NCBI GenBank assembly: GCA_019400425.1
Contig: JAFREE010000062.1
Location: 1 to 64,000 of the forward strand
Origin: Hymenochaete sp. R1
Lineage: Eukaryota > Basidiomycota > Agaricomycetes > Hymenochaetales > Hymenochaetaceae
Direction of reading: 5' to 3'
DNA length: 64,000 bases
A program made the translations under genes and the position numbers. Under the pieces are notes generated by a model that worked only from the letters and a program-made list of their open reading frames with translations, had not been told where the DNA came from and searched no databases. The stretch's first letter is position 1, and each line of letters opens with the position of its first letter. This document shows, piece after piece, positions 45,732 through 56,358 of this stretch.

Positions 45732-46898
45732 ATGAGCTCCCGAAGAGGTGTCATCGTCCCTGTTCTGCTCTCACTCACGTCTGGATTGGCCATCGCAAGC
45801 TTCTCGGTGGGCATTAACGCTCTCGTCAAGTCAGTCGTCTTCCTTCCTTCTATTCACGAAGAATAAAATCGAATCGTTGACATCTTAACAACTACCACAG
45901 ATCGGAACAATTGAAGGACTTTGTTCGAACGCACGCGCCAGCCGGTATATCCGTCGACATCAGCCTCGCCGGTAAGTTCGGAGTTCAGAGCCCACCTTCA
46001 CAATCGTTTTTCGCCCTCTAACTAACTCCCATCCTCAACCAACACAGACGCTCTCGCCTCTGGCGCTGTCCTCACCATCGGCTCCTTCTTCCTCTTCCTC
46101 CTCGCCGCCATCTCCTACTTCTTCTTCTACCGCACCCCGCACAAACTCACCCACCCCGTCTTCCCGCACCTCTTCTTCTTCCTCGCGATATGGATCTTCG
46201 CGTCGCTCGTTGCGTTCGACGTCGTCGCGAGGAATCGGAGCGCGAAGGTTAGTGCGAGTCTGGGTGGGGTTCCGTTGAGTGAGAGTCAGGTGGAGGCTGC
46301 TGCGAAGGCTTTGGGAGTAGATCCGGCGTATTGGGTACATAACTATGGTAAGTGGTTTTGTCATCCTGCGACCAATCCATTCTTCGTCTCTCTCTCCCGC
46401 CCCTTTTTTGTTCTTTCTGTTGGCTGGAAGGATATGATTTGTTCTGCGGGAAGATGGAGAACGAAGGGACACAGGAACGTGATCCGGTCATGGGTGCTCT
46501 TCATGTCTCAGCGCTCGCAACTTCCAAACACCACCAGTTTCAACCTCAGCTCAGCGCCACCCCCACACATCTCCTATCTTTCCCTCCTTCTCCTATCTCT
46601 TCTGATCTGGTCTATTACCGCCCCGTCAATCTCACCACAATCTCCCCGCACCCGCACCAAGAAAAACCAAAAGTCCTTACTCTTACTAACCCATACCACA
46701 CTTCTCCCTACCACCACAGTCCGAGTCTTCGCCATCCTCCCCTGGTTCGCCTTCCTTCTCGCCGTCCTCTCAGGTCTGGCCCTCTCTTCCCGCAAGCTCC
46801 TCCCTGGATCCGCAGCATCGAACACAGCCGGTCGGACGCCGATCGCGTCGAACCCTACGAGTCCTGTCACGGGTGAGAAACACGCTGGCCAGGTCTGA
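45732..46898 (+). CDS. Four-pass membrane protein of unknown function
   Basis: Exons 45732-45829, 45901-45971, 46048-46347 and 46720-46898 give 215 residues. Four hydrophobic segments are visible: about 7-30 (VIVPVLLSLTSGLAIASF), about 62-84 (a run of Phe/Leu ending in SYFFFYR), about 93-112 (HLFFFLAIWIFASLVAF) and about 158-180 (VFAILPWFAFLLAVLSGLAL). Between the third and fourth lies a polar loop with a predicted helix (SESQVEAAAKALG). The topology recalls four-helix fungal plasma-membrane proteins such as the MARVEL-like group, but no diagnostic motif was seen. The third intron is 372 nt, a multiple of three with no in-frame stop, so keeping it would add 124 residues; the good donor (gtaagt) and acceptor (ccaccacag) favour splicing. 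Confidence 0.8.
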
Positions 46899-48025
46899 GT
46901 TTTTGGTTTGTGAAACCGATACGGATGATGGGTGTGTCGGGGGTGTGTCAGGGTCGGGGTCGGGGAAAATGGGATAGAGTGGTTGTTACTGTTGCTTTCG
47001 TTTTCGTATCTTGGTGTTCGTGTTCGAGGCCAAAAGGAAATTTCATTGTTTTCTTACTTTTACGCTTATCTCCTTGCTCGTTTGCTACCTCTTCGTTTTT
47101 CTTTCGAATCGATGTCAATCGTCATTCATGCCTTCATCTCTTTACGAGTGACCGTGTCGAAGACAATAAAAACTCCTACCAAGTGTCGTCATATTACTCG
47201 CATCTTCGGAGTGTCCGACGTTAATTTCGCAAATCTGCGAAAAAATGTCAAATGCAGATGCGCAATGTCCATGCAAGCCAATCCAATCCAGAAGAGAAAG
47301 GCGAATCGATTTGCTATTTCTTGTTGCTAGTACTAATATTACTCATAGTCTTATACCAGACCAGACCCGACCAGGCGTGAGGAGGAGAACGGAGTGATCG
47401 AGAAGTGTTGCCGAAGTCTAGGTCTAGATCTAGATCTAGATCTTTGGCCAGGCTCGGCTTCGGCATCTTCCGAGACTGGCCGGTCCGGGTCCGGGTCTAG
47501 ACAGACAAGGCGCTCAGCTCTCAGCTACTATTGAGTAGAATCGAATCGAATCGAATCAAAACCTCCGAGGGAGGACGGTATATGTGGAATCACTGGCATG
47601 TTTCCATACATCCATTGTCATTTTTACGTTGTAAGGGCTAATGTTTCGTGGTAGTAAATCTTTCTCCAAAGTTTTTACATAGTTTATCATAATGATCATG
47701 ATAGTGGTCATGCCGCCGAATTGAATTTCAATGCATAAAGACTTCAGATGAAATATACAGGTCAGTGTTAACAATTTAACAATTTAGCTGTATAGTAGGA
47801 TAGACGAGGAATTCTGAAAAGCAACTCAGGGCTTCGCCATAGATCTCACGCTCGAGTCTGTTTAAAATATGAACGGACTGGTGAAACATTGGTACCAGAC
47901 TTCTGTTTGTCTTGTTCATCGAGGTACTTTTAAATCACCTACCCACTCAATCAAGACTCATACATTAAACGCTATTGACTCAAAAAGCAGTCCAAATGAC
48001 GACTAGGAAAGTGCTATCATGACCT
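46899..48025. other. Intergenic stretch with short simple repeats
   Basis: No gene recognised. Small simple repeats occur: four overlapping tctaga/agatct units near 47418-47445, a gggtccgggtcc run near 47488 and gaatc repeated four times near 47540. The part nearest 48025 is the 3' flank of the minus-strand gene that ends there. Confidence 0.5.
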
Positions 48026-49102
48026 CTATTGAACGTCTGCATCATCGTCAAGGTTGCGCCCAAAGCGAAAGACCTCCCTTCCGGCAGTACTGGCACCGCC
48101 AGCTCCACGACTACCCATTTGATCGACCACCTGCAAGTCGGAAGGAAAATGAGCCAAGGAAGAAAAAAACCCTGCAGTCTTCTTGGAGTTGAAGGCATCG
48201 ACGATGCGCTCGGAGATGACACAAAGGTCTTCATGGCCTTGTCTGATCCACGCAGTTCCGTGTACAAGCCAAGCGTTTAGCTCTGCAGGTGTGGATTCGC
48301 CAGGCTTAGACGGAGACCCAGCGTTCTGCTCGAGCAAACGAGAGACTTTGCTCCCAATCATCGCTGGGCCCTGTGAATCGCCGAGCAGCTCGCGCATCAG
48401 CTCGAGTTTCGGTCCTGTATACCCGCTCCGAGAGATCCAATTATCCGTTCTGAGAAGGAGAGAGCTCAAGAGAGCTTCTCTGGCGCCCCTATGTATATCC
48501 CGGATATAGTTGTACCGCTTGCGTCTGGTGTTGTAGTCTGCATCCATATCATCACTGGCAACATAATAGTTGCATGTTACATGGCATATCTTTGCACAAA
48601 ACGTCACCTGTCGATGTGCTTCTTCCAGATACGACAGTATATACTCGACGGAAGAGCTTTCGGGACTCGTTGGAGGTAAGGACGCCTGACGGGCAACGAG
48701 CTTATCACCAACGTCGGTGACGAACGTGGACATTTCTTTCTCGATGGCTTTAACGCCAGAGTCGACACTCTTAGTGGAGAAAGAGTAGTTATCGTATTTG
48801 ACTTTGAGCGTTTGTTCATCATTGCAGTTATCGATCGGTTGATGTATCTGGTGTCTGTCTTTCTCGTGTTCGGACGTGATGTACACTCCAGTCAAAATGT
48901 TGCACTTCCGGAGAGCTCGGAGGCGAGCAGCGTCGACGATCTTCCTCGTCTCGGCTTTAACAGAGCCGATGAGAGGTCTGTTTCCGATTTCCTTGTCAAA
49001 ATGCGCAGATAGGTCTTTAGGCAAGGACCAGGTCCAGGATAGATCGTCGTTGCCGGACGCAACATCGTTCGAACTGGACTGGTTGGGCTTAGTCGGGGCC
49101 AT
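48026..49102 (-). CDS. Unknown intronless protein (about 358 aa)
   Basis: A single frame from the Met at 49102 (MAPTKPNQ) to the stop at 48026; an in-frame Met five codons earlier at 49117 is also possible. The 358 residues begin with a polar stretch (SSSNDVASGNDDLSW), followed by a mostly helical body (VKAETRKIVDAARLRALRKC, VEYILSYLEEAHRQVTFCAK, YIRDIHRGAREALLSSLLLR). A short glycine-rich end (GSRGAGGASTAGREVFRFGR) closes with an acidic DDDAD. There is no signal peptide, membrane segment or motif I recognise. Having no intron is unusual beside the intron-rich neighbours and could mean a retrocopied or lineage-specific gene. Length and even composition make coding likely; function is open. 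Confidence 0.65.
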   Translation of the reverse strand: MAPTKPNQSSSNDVASGNDDLSWTWSLPKDLSAHFDKEIGNRPLIGSVKAETRKIVDAARLRALRKCNILTGVYITSEHEKDRHQIHQPIDNCNDEQTLKVKYDNYSFSTKSVDSGVKAIEKEMSTFVTDVGDKLVARQASLPPTSPESSSVEYILSYLEEAHRQVTFCAKICHVTCNYYVASDDMDADYNTRRKRYNYIRDIHRGAREALLSSLLLRTDNWISRSGYTGPKLELMRELLGDSQGPAMIGSKVSRLLEQNAGSPSKPGESTPAELNAWLVHGTAWIRQGHEDLCVISERIVDAFNSKKTAGFFSSLAHFPSDLQVVDQMGSRGAGGASTAGREVFRFGRNLDDDADVQ

Positions 49103-49117
49103 GACCTGTATGTGCAC

Positions 49118-50197
49118 GTTCGAAGAGGTTGACGTGATATGGAAAAGGCTTGCAGGTGGACTGGATTTCTACGAGGAAGGAACGAGGGAAATCTTGGCCT
49201 AGCAAAAATGGATATACTATGAGAAAGGGGGCATTAGAAAAATCGATAGATTTAAGTAACCTTAGTCGCGATACTTTGCGCCAAAGTGCGCCTAAGCCAA
49301 TGGCGTTAGCTAGCTATCTCTCAGAGAGATCGCCAACAAACTCACAATTTCAAAGTGGATCTTGTAGTGCCTTTGCAATAAGATTCGAAAAAGCAGAGTG
49401 CCAATAAGGAACGCCGTTTCTCACCCCGCAAAACACTATAGGTTTACTCAGGCTGATGAGCGAATAGAACATGTCTGTTAGACACACATAAGAATGGTGC
49501 TGCAGGAGACAAGAAAATCGATGTTAGTTGGAAATTTGCGCGTTGTTTCCGCGGCGGAAACATGAGACATTACTAAACTTAGTTGAACGACGGGCTTCAA
49601 TTGGTTACCTGTGTAATCTCGATAAACCTGAGCCAGGTCAGATAACTTGAGCACGCTAGGAATGGAAAGTGAATGTTCACTCACCGGTGATGCGCCTCTT
49701 GAAAAATCATGGTGGTGCGCGAATAGGGTGAGGGTGCACTGGCCCGGGGTAAAACTGTCTGAAAGCGGGTCGATGCGACGTACCACAGACCAAGTTGCCG
49801 CGGCTGTCTTTTGACTGCTAATTTTGGCGTGCTCCATTGCTGAAATGTCATAAGAGGAACAGTCAATTGTCAGCACACCTCGTTTCCCGTTTCTGGTCAA
49901 AATGTACCAGTACTAGAAGGGGGAGGAAATGGGGGAAAGGTGTAATGTGATAAGCTCTGAAGCCAAAGCTTGATATATTTCAAGAACTCCGCGAGTGTTC
50001 CCAATAGATCCGGCATCATGATCGAATGAAAATCGAATAACATTAATTTGAAGCCATGAATACACGGAATAAAGGACAAACGACCGTCGAGACTCATTAT
50101 TCTTCACTCTACCTACGCCTTCGGCATCCACGAGTCCCGCGATTCCTCCCGCAGAGAAATAACAATCGCACCACGAGTTCGATGTTAAACATGTTCT
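49118..50197. other. Intergenic stretch, possible gene relic on minus strand
   Basis: No intact gene. A minus-strand frame at 49478-49900 includes FTPGQCTLTLFAHHHDFSRG and LSDLAQVYRDYTG with plausible splice motifs between them, faintly like a decayed alpha/beta hydrolase start, but this is too weak to call. The rest is non-coding as far as I can see. Confidence 0.35.
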
Positions 50198-51477
50198 CTA
50201 CTCGGTTGCGAGCTCAAGCTTGATCTGCGCGATAGCCCGAGCAGGATTCAGGCCTTTCGGACACGTTTTTGCACAGTTAAAGATAGTGTGGCATCGGTAC
50301 AAGCTCAAGTCATTCTGAAGTTTCTCCCCGCGCTGCTGCTTGTACGAGTCCTATAGCACAAGCCAAAGCATTATTGCTATCGCCAAAATTACTTGAAAAG
50401 ACTGTGTGAAAAGGCTCACCCTAGAATCCGCCATCCACCTATACGCCTGCATCAACGTTGCCGGGCCAAGATACTCGTCCTGGTTCCACCAATAGCTCGG
50501 ACAACTCGTCGAGCAACACGCGCACAGGATACACTCGTACATCCCATCGAGCTTACGACGGTCCTCTTGGTTCTGAAGGAACTCTCCTTTCTCGGGCGGG
50601 TTATCGTTCTTCAGCCAGGGCTCGATGGACTTGTATTGTTTGTAGAACTGGGTGAGGTCGGGCACAAGGTCCTTGACGACGTACACTATTTGGCGAACGA
50701 AGTGTCAGAGGTCATTGTGGCATAGTTGACAGGGTAAAAATGAGGAAGGGAAGGAAAAACTCACTGTGTGGCAAGGGATAAATCTTCGAGTCCTTCGAAG
50801 CGTTTCTGTCAATTCGACAGAGACACGCGAGCGTGTTAACTCCGTCAATGTTCATCGCGCATGACCCGCAGATACCCTCCCGACAAGAACGACGGAACGT
50901 CAGCGTTGAGTCCACTTCGTTCTTGATTTTGATAAGAGCGTCGAGGATCTGAGTTAAGGTTGGGTTAGGTCAGAAGCAGGAGCGAAGTTTGAGATAGAAG
51001 CAAATGTATGGGGCGGGGAAAGCGTTAATTCCGCAGGAGGAAGAGGTGAATGGATGGAACGCCGTTACGAGTGAGATTTCTGTCCATCCGGAGCGTATGA
51101 ATAGACAAGGAAAATTAGACGGTGCTTACCATAGGCCCACACTGGTTAAGATCAACATTGTACGTCTGCAGCTCAGGCTTCTTCGACGGGTTCTCTGGAT
51201 CCTAGACACCGAATCGTACGATGAAGCAAGTCCCACCAATAGTCAAATATATTCGTCAACTGTCCACCCACCACGCAAAACTTGGCAGGAATACACGCAC
51301 CCAGCGATAAATCTTAAACTCCTTCATCAACGGCTGTTTCTGGAGAGGCTCAGCCTGTCCCCGGCTTGTGGAGGCAGAAAACGCTCGTCGGGCAGCAGCG
51401 ACTCGAATCGAGCTCGAGGTCGACGTTAACCTCGACGCGCGAGGGACATTTCGGAGGGCGTTGCGTGCCAGAGACAT
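50198..51477 (-). CDS. SDHB: Succinate dehydrogenase iron-sulfur subunit (complex II)
   Basis: Carries electrons from the FAD subunit to ubiquinone in mitochondrial complex II, linking the TCA cycle to respiration. Exons (minus) 51301-51477, 51130-51201, 50765-50948, 50420-50685 and 50198-50350 give 283 residues, the usual size. The first 35-40 residues are an Arg/Ser/Ala-rich mitochondrial presequence ([17 protein letters not shown]). The [2Fe-2S] ligands are in [24 protein letters not shown]. The [4Fe-4S] and [3Fe-4S] ligands are in [16 protein letters not shown] and [18 protein letters not shown]. The His directly after the Cys in RCHTIFNC is the residue whose change gives carboxin/SDHI resistance in other fungi; here it is the sensitive form. 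All five exons join in frame with consensus splice sites. Its 5' end faces the 3' end of ATG13. Confidence 0.97.
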
Positions 51478-52391
51478 GCTTCCCTGTCTAAGCTCTTTTG
51501 TGGTGATTGAAGGGCGTCGGCGACGGTGACGACGGTGGCAAGGAAGGGGAAGAGGTGACAGGAGAGAGGAAAGCAGGTGAATGTTGTACTCCCTCCAGAC
51601 TCAAAGGTAGCCGGGCCAGTTTTGGCGCGAGGAGAGAGGGAAGGAAGGTCTCCGGTTACACCCGATGACCCAATCATATTCACGCGATTTCCTATCCACT
51701 CAGATTTCTTACCATCCTACCATCGACTCCTCTCGACCTCCTTTCCTCGAGCTGGATTTTTTTTTAAAATGCATGGAAGATTGAATACTGACATGATGTA
51801 CTAAGTTAGTAAGTAATAGGGGAGGAGGCTCTGAGCTCGACTATCACACCTTTCAATGAGGTGCAAGCCTGCTTCCTTGTCTGCTTGAGAGCATCGTAAT
51901 TCACAAGAAAAGAACAGTCAGATAAAGTACTGTGTAGCAAACTCCCTCTTCCCCTAAAAGATTATCACTTGACTATGCATAGTGCCAACACTACCGGATG
52001 TCCGATATATCAAGTCGGAGTTAAAGTATTCAATCACACCCTTCAGCTATTCACACAGCGCAATCGTATACCATAAGGCAAAAGGAGCACTAACCTAACA
52101 TGCACCTATTACTTCCTCCTAACTACATGCACTGCTACTCCAGATAAGTACTTAAAAAGTAGTAGCGCTACAGCGATACAAGTTATGATCACCCCTTCTG
52201 CCTGCCCCGTCTCTCGAACGCTCACAAAAAAGGACCTCATAAGATAACAAAAGTTACAGAATATCGTGAGGAGGGAGTTACACACAAAAGAGCATAAAAT
52301 CAAAAAGCCTACCACCTCCTCTCCCCATCCCTCACCTCTGACGCACACCTCTCCCATCCTTCGTCTCCACTCTGACTGAATCTTCGACACT
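51478..52391. promoter_or_regulatory. Intergenic region between SDHB start and ATG13 end
   Basis: About 900 bp holding the SDHB promoter (proximal to 51478 on the minus strand) and the ATG13 3' untranslated region. No coding region was recognised. An 11-base run with nine T (51749-51760) and several pyrimidine-rich stretches are present; no TATA box was assigned. Confidence 0.4.
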
Positions 52392-55300
52392 TCACCGCTC
52401 CATCTCCATCCTCTCCGCAACACCCACCTCCTCCGACTCCCCACTCGCAGCCCCAACCGAGCCCACACTCCCCCTCGCACCCCTCCCAAGCCCATAAAAC
52501 ATCCTATCACTCGCACCCGAGCCTGACCCATTAGAGTCTGTCCTCGGCCGAGCTAGGGGCGGAAACCGTCGATTCTCCCAGCCGGGCTCGTCTCCAGTGC
52601 TCAATGCACTCCCACTCCCACTCCCACTACCGCCAGGTGTCGAAGCCACCCTCCGTGCAAGTGAAATATTCCGGGTCAAAGAAGAGGATACTGCGGAGCG
52701 TTCCCTTTCTGCGGACGTCATGGCGCTGAAAGAGGGTGTTCGAAGGTGCGCAGCGCCCGGGCCTGGGTTATAGTTATACGTCACTGGCGCAGGCGGGGGT
52801 AAAGGTGAGGGTCCCAAGCCGGAGAACCGGTCGCGAGTCAAATCCGATGACGGAGTGGATGTAGAGGCGGTCCTGGACGCGGGTTTGGAGGGTGAGGGGC
52901 TGGTGTTTGACTCGGACGCTTCGAGGACTGTGCTGGGTCGTCTGGTGACGAGGCCCATGCTTTCGCGGAACGCATCAGTCATTTCTTTGAGGCGGTCGTC
53001 TAACTCTGCGGTGGACACCGACATAGACGTCGGTGACGACGTTACCGGGCCCATCGTAGATGTCCCTGCTGTTGCTGCTGTCGACGATGTAGAAGGCGAA
53101 GATGACCTCACTGACGCTGTAGCGGTTGGCTGCCTCTGTATGGCAAGAGGAGACGGTGATCCATTTCTTCTCGAGCCCGCACTGGAACCCACCCCGACAC
53201 CCGCACCAGAACTTGATCCACTCGGTCTCCTTAACAATCCTGTTTCTTCCCTCTCTCGTGCCTCCCTAACAGCAGCCAACGCAGTCCTCGCCTCCATCTG
53301 CCCTTGTCCCACCCCACCCTCTGATGCTGTTCGGCTATGTCCCCTGCTCAAACTCGTTCTCCTCGCTGGTGATACACCAGAACCGCTGGAAACTGGAGGT
53401 GATTCGCCGCTGGCACCTGATAATACTGCTTTCCTTTGCAGTCCGGCTTCGCTTAATGTTCGTTCCCTCTCGTGTTTAAGTGTCAGTGTCATTCCCGACC
53501 CTCCACCTAGAGGTTTACGTGCGTCGATCTCCTGGACGAACGCTGATATGTCGTCATCATCTGTGGGGGTGTCGAGGTATGAGGTACCCTGAAAGCAAGT
53601 GGGAAATAAAGTTAGTCATAGGGGATAATGTCGGACACAAGTAAGGAAGTCCAGCACACATAATAATACTTACAGCTCGTTCAACCTCCTTCCCTTTATC
53701 CCCACTTCCCGCACTCCCATCACTTCCCGCAGCTGCATACCTATACCCAAAACTACTCGAATATCTCTTTCTCCTCGGCGGCGTTCCAATCGGTTCCGGT
53801 CCTATACCCGCCTCCCCAGGGCTCGGCACCGATGAACTCGGAAACCTCCTCTCCCCAAGACTTGAGGGTACGAAAGGCGAATGCTGCGCTGGAGGCGATG
53901 GTCTCAACGGTAAGACGGGACTCGACCCTGTTCGATACGCTGCGACGGGTGAAATGGAAGATGGAGTGCCAGAGGTGCCTGGAAGGCCTATGTCGGAACT
54001 CGGACGGGCGCTGACTGGTGAGGAGAGGGGAAAGGGTGCCGGCCTGCCGGCGGGAACAGAGGGGAGAGAAGGACCAGCACGAGAAGGCGATGAAAATGAT
54101 GGGGAACCGGCTGCGGAGGATAAGGTGGAGGATTTGAACGGATTGACTGTTGTGGAGGGTCGACGAATGAGGAGAGGGCCTGGACCAGGCGAAGAAGGGA
54201 GATCCTAGTGAAGAAAATACAATTTTGGTGTTAGTAATTAGCCACTAAAACGATGTCGTTGAACAGTGGAAGTGAAATGAAAAGGGCGTGCCGTTGACGG
54301 CTCAAAAAGCTGAAGATGCACGTACAGATCCACGCCCCATCCCCGTGCTCTCCTTCCTCACCCTCGCCAAGCTTGCGCTGGATAAGGATTCTCTCTCCCT
54401 TCCTTCCTGCGACAATTTCGACGACGAGCTGACGGACGCACCACCCGATCCCGCAGCAGCCGAGCCCGCAGCTTGCGCACTTATTGATCTTTGAACATGA
54501 CTTGGTGGATGGAGGGGTGGGAGAGGGACATTCCGTCCGCCTCTGGGACTCGCGCTGGCACTTGTCGCGCTCGTTCCGACACCCATGACCATCCCAGGAA
54601 GGGAAGTCCGACTTCCACTTGCACCAGTGTTCGAAGAGGTGGGATTCGAATCTCTGTCCCTATCCCTGTAGACGAATCTATCTGCGATACTCGACGGAGC
54701 TCCCGTTCCTATACCAGCACCAGTACCAAACGCTGTTCGATCCGCTGGCGGTGACTTAGGTAAACTCGTCCGTAAGGGTAAGCTACCGGGACTGCCTGAC
54801 ATACTCTCTCTCTGCGAGTTCCTTGCGAGTGTCGGTGTAAACTCAAGCTCAGGACCGGCATCCATCGAGAGGAACCGGGACGAGAGGAGAGCCTCGACAG
54901 TGTCGAGTTCGAAGTGAGGATGGGTTAGATACGAAACTGCGAGGGAGAAGACGCCCATGGGGTGTAGAATGGGTTCGAAAGTATGTGTAGCTGTTGGGAG
55001 GGGAGAACTGCCAGGCGAAGATGGGTCTCCTGTTTTTATATGCATAAGTGTCCGCGTAGATTGACAAGTAACGCGTCAAATAAAAGTTCAACACAAATTT
55101 CACAAGGAGTAAAGCAAACAACACGCACCAAAACCCAGATACCGCATGCCGTCTTCAGTACCCCGGGATTGATTTGGACGGACACGCAGTTCAAGGCCCA
55201 AGTGGCCATTCCAGTTTAGTGCTCCTGCAGCAGCACCGCTTGCAGCCGCGGCCGGTGGTGCAGGAGACACAGCCGCCCCCAGTCGTCTGCGTACCCTCTT

Positions 55301-56358
55301 GGTGATCCGCCAGACAGGCAGCACGCGTAATAGCGTAAACACGCTGCGTATCACGGACATAATGTGCTTGTAGACCGTCGCTAGGCTTATTTCGCTTGAC
55401 GAACTACTTGATGATTGTTGTGACGAAGATGAGGAACGGGAGGATGGGGACGCATTTGCGGAAAAGGTCAATATCCAACTCTCGAGCAAGACGTGGGAAG
55501 GCGTGGGTTCAACGCGGACACGAGATGAACTTGGGTCACGACGCTGAACGAGAACCTGATTGTTCGTGAGTTTGGGAACAGTCAAGAAAACCTGGAACTC
55601 CAGTGGTGGTGGTGAAGCTTCCAGTTGGGATATCGTGCGATATAGGCGTAAGTGCTCCCTGTAAGCTTCGTTCTCGGGAGTTTCAATATTGAACTGCGAT
55701 AAGTGTCAACATGTAAATCAGCAAGGGGGATTACGAAACAGTCTCGAGATATGAAAGGCGGAAATGAGATAGAAGACAGAAATTCAATTTCTCGTCTTGC
55801 CGTACACCCCAAAACACGACTGAATGCAAGTAGAGTTAGGTGAACATGGCCTTCTCACGACGTCAAAGAGCGACCTCATTGATCCGTTGAGCAAATCAAG
55901 CCATCAACGCTCCAGCACGACGGCGAGGGTCGTGTATGGAACACCTGGACTCGAGGCACGAAACATGACGCTGGAGTAAAGATAGGTAATGCACGGGTTC
56001 GATATTTGAGAAGCACGGTCGACGTCACTTGAGCTGGTTCTTAATCTCTCATATAGTCACTCCCGGCGCCTCATTGTGTAGACCAACTACCCCAGTTCCT
56101 GCCCATCACTCCTCACTATCACGCCCAAGCAACCCATAGGAATGCTCAGACACAGCCCCAACAACACCAGTGCTCGAGAGAGCCCAAGCGCCAAATGCCA
56201 AAGAGCACGGAACAAAGCAATGCGAACGGACTCACCCATTTATCTATTCTCGCGTTCTCGCGTTGCTCGGCGGTGTTACGCGCATGGTCGACGACCAACA
56301 CTAGCTTGGAGAAGAACCTGTGAGCAATCTGGTCTGCCTTTACTGTGTCAGTCGGCAT
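52392..56358 (-). CDS. ATG13: Autophagy-related protein 13 (Atg1/ULK complex regulator)
   Basis: Regulatory subunit that recruits and activates the Atg1 kinase at the start of autophagy, controlled by TOR-dependent phosphorylation in other fungi. Exons (minus) 56236-56358, 55129-55693, 54326-55029, 53674-54204 and 52392-53588 give 1039 residues. The N-terminal HORMA domain is spread over exons 1-3: ADQIAHRFFSKLVLVVDHAR and ARIDKW, then FNIETPENEAYREHLRLYR, FLTVPKLTNNQVLVQRRD, HVLLESWILTFS, ISLATVYKH, and MGVFSLAVSYLTHPHFELD. The remainder is a disordered Ser/Pro-rich region with the conserved RKRYSSSFGYRY motif and DDDDISAFVQEIDARKPLGG, regions that in yeast bind Atg17 and Atg1. Intron 1 is 542 nt, ten times the usual size here. 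The start is the Met before PTDTVKADQI. Serine and alanine tracts interrupt the HORMA domain between LTFS and ISLATVYKH. Confidence 0.95.

Noticed and set aside
47418..47560. Short tctaga, ggtccg and gaatc repeats
   Set aside because: Only a few units each; ordinary simple-sequence drift rather than a functional array, and no CRISPR-like spacing.
49478..49900. Minus-strand frame faintly like an alpha/beta hydrolase start (CTLTLFAHHHDFSRG)
   Set aside because: No GxSxG motif or continuing domain, and the frame is short; at best a decayed relic.
52855..53592. 245-codon plus-strand open frame
   Set aside because: It is antisense to the last ATG13 exon; composition mirrors the Ser/Pro-rich coding strand and no domain is present.
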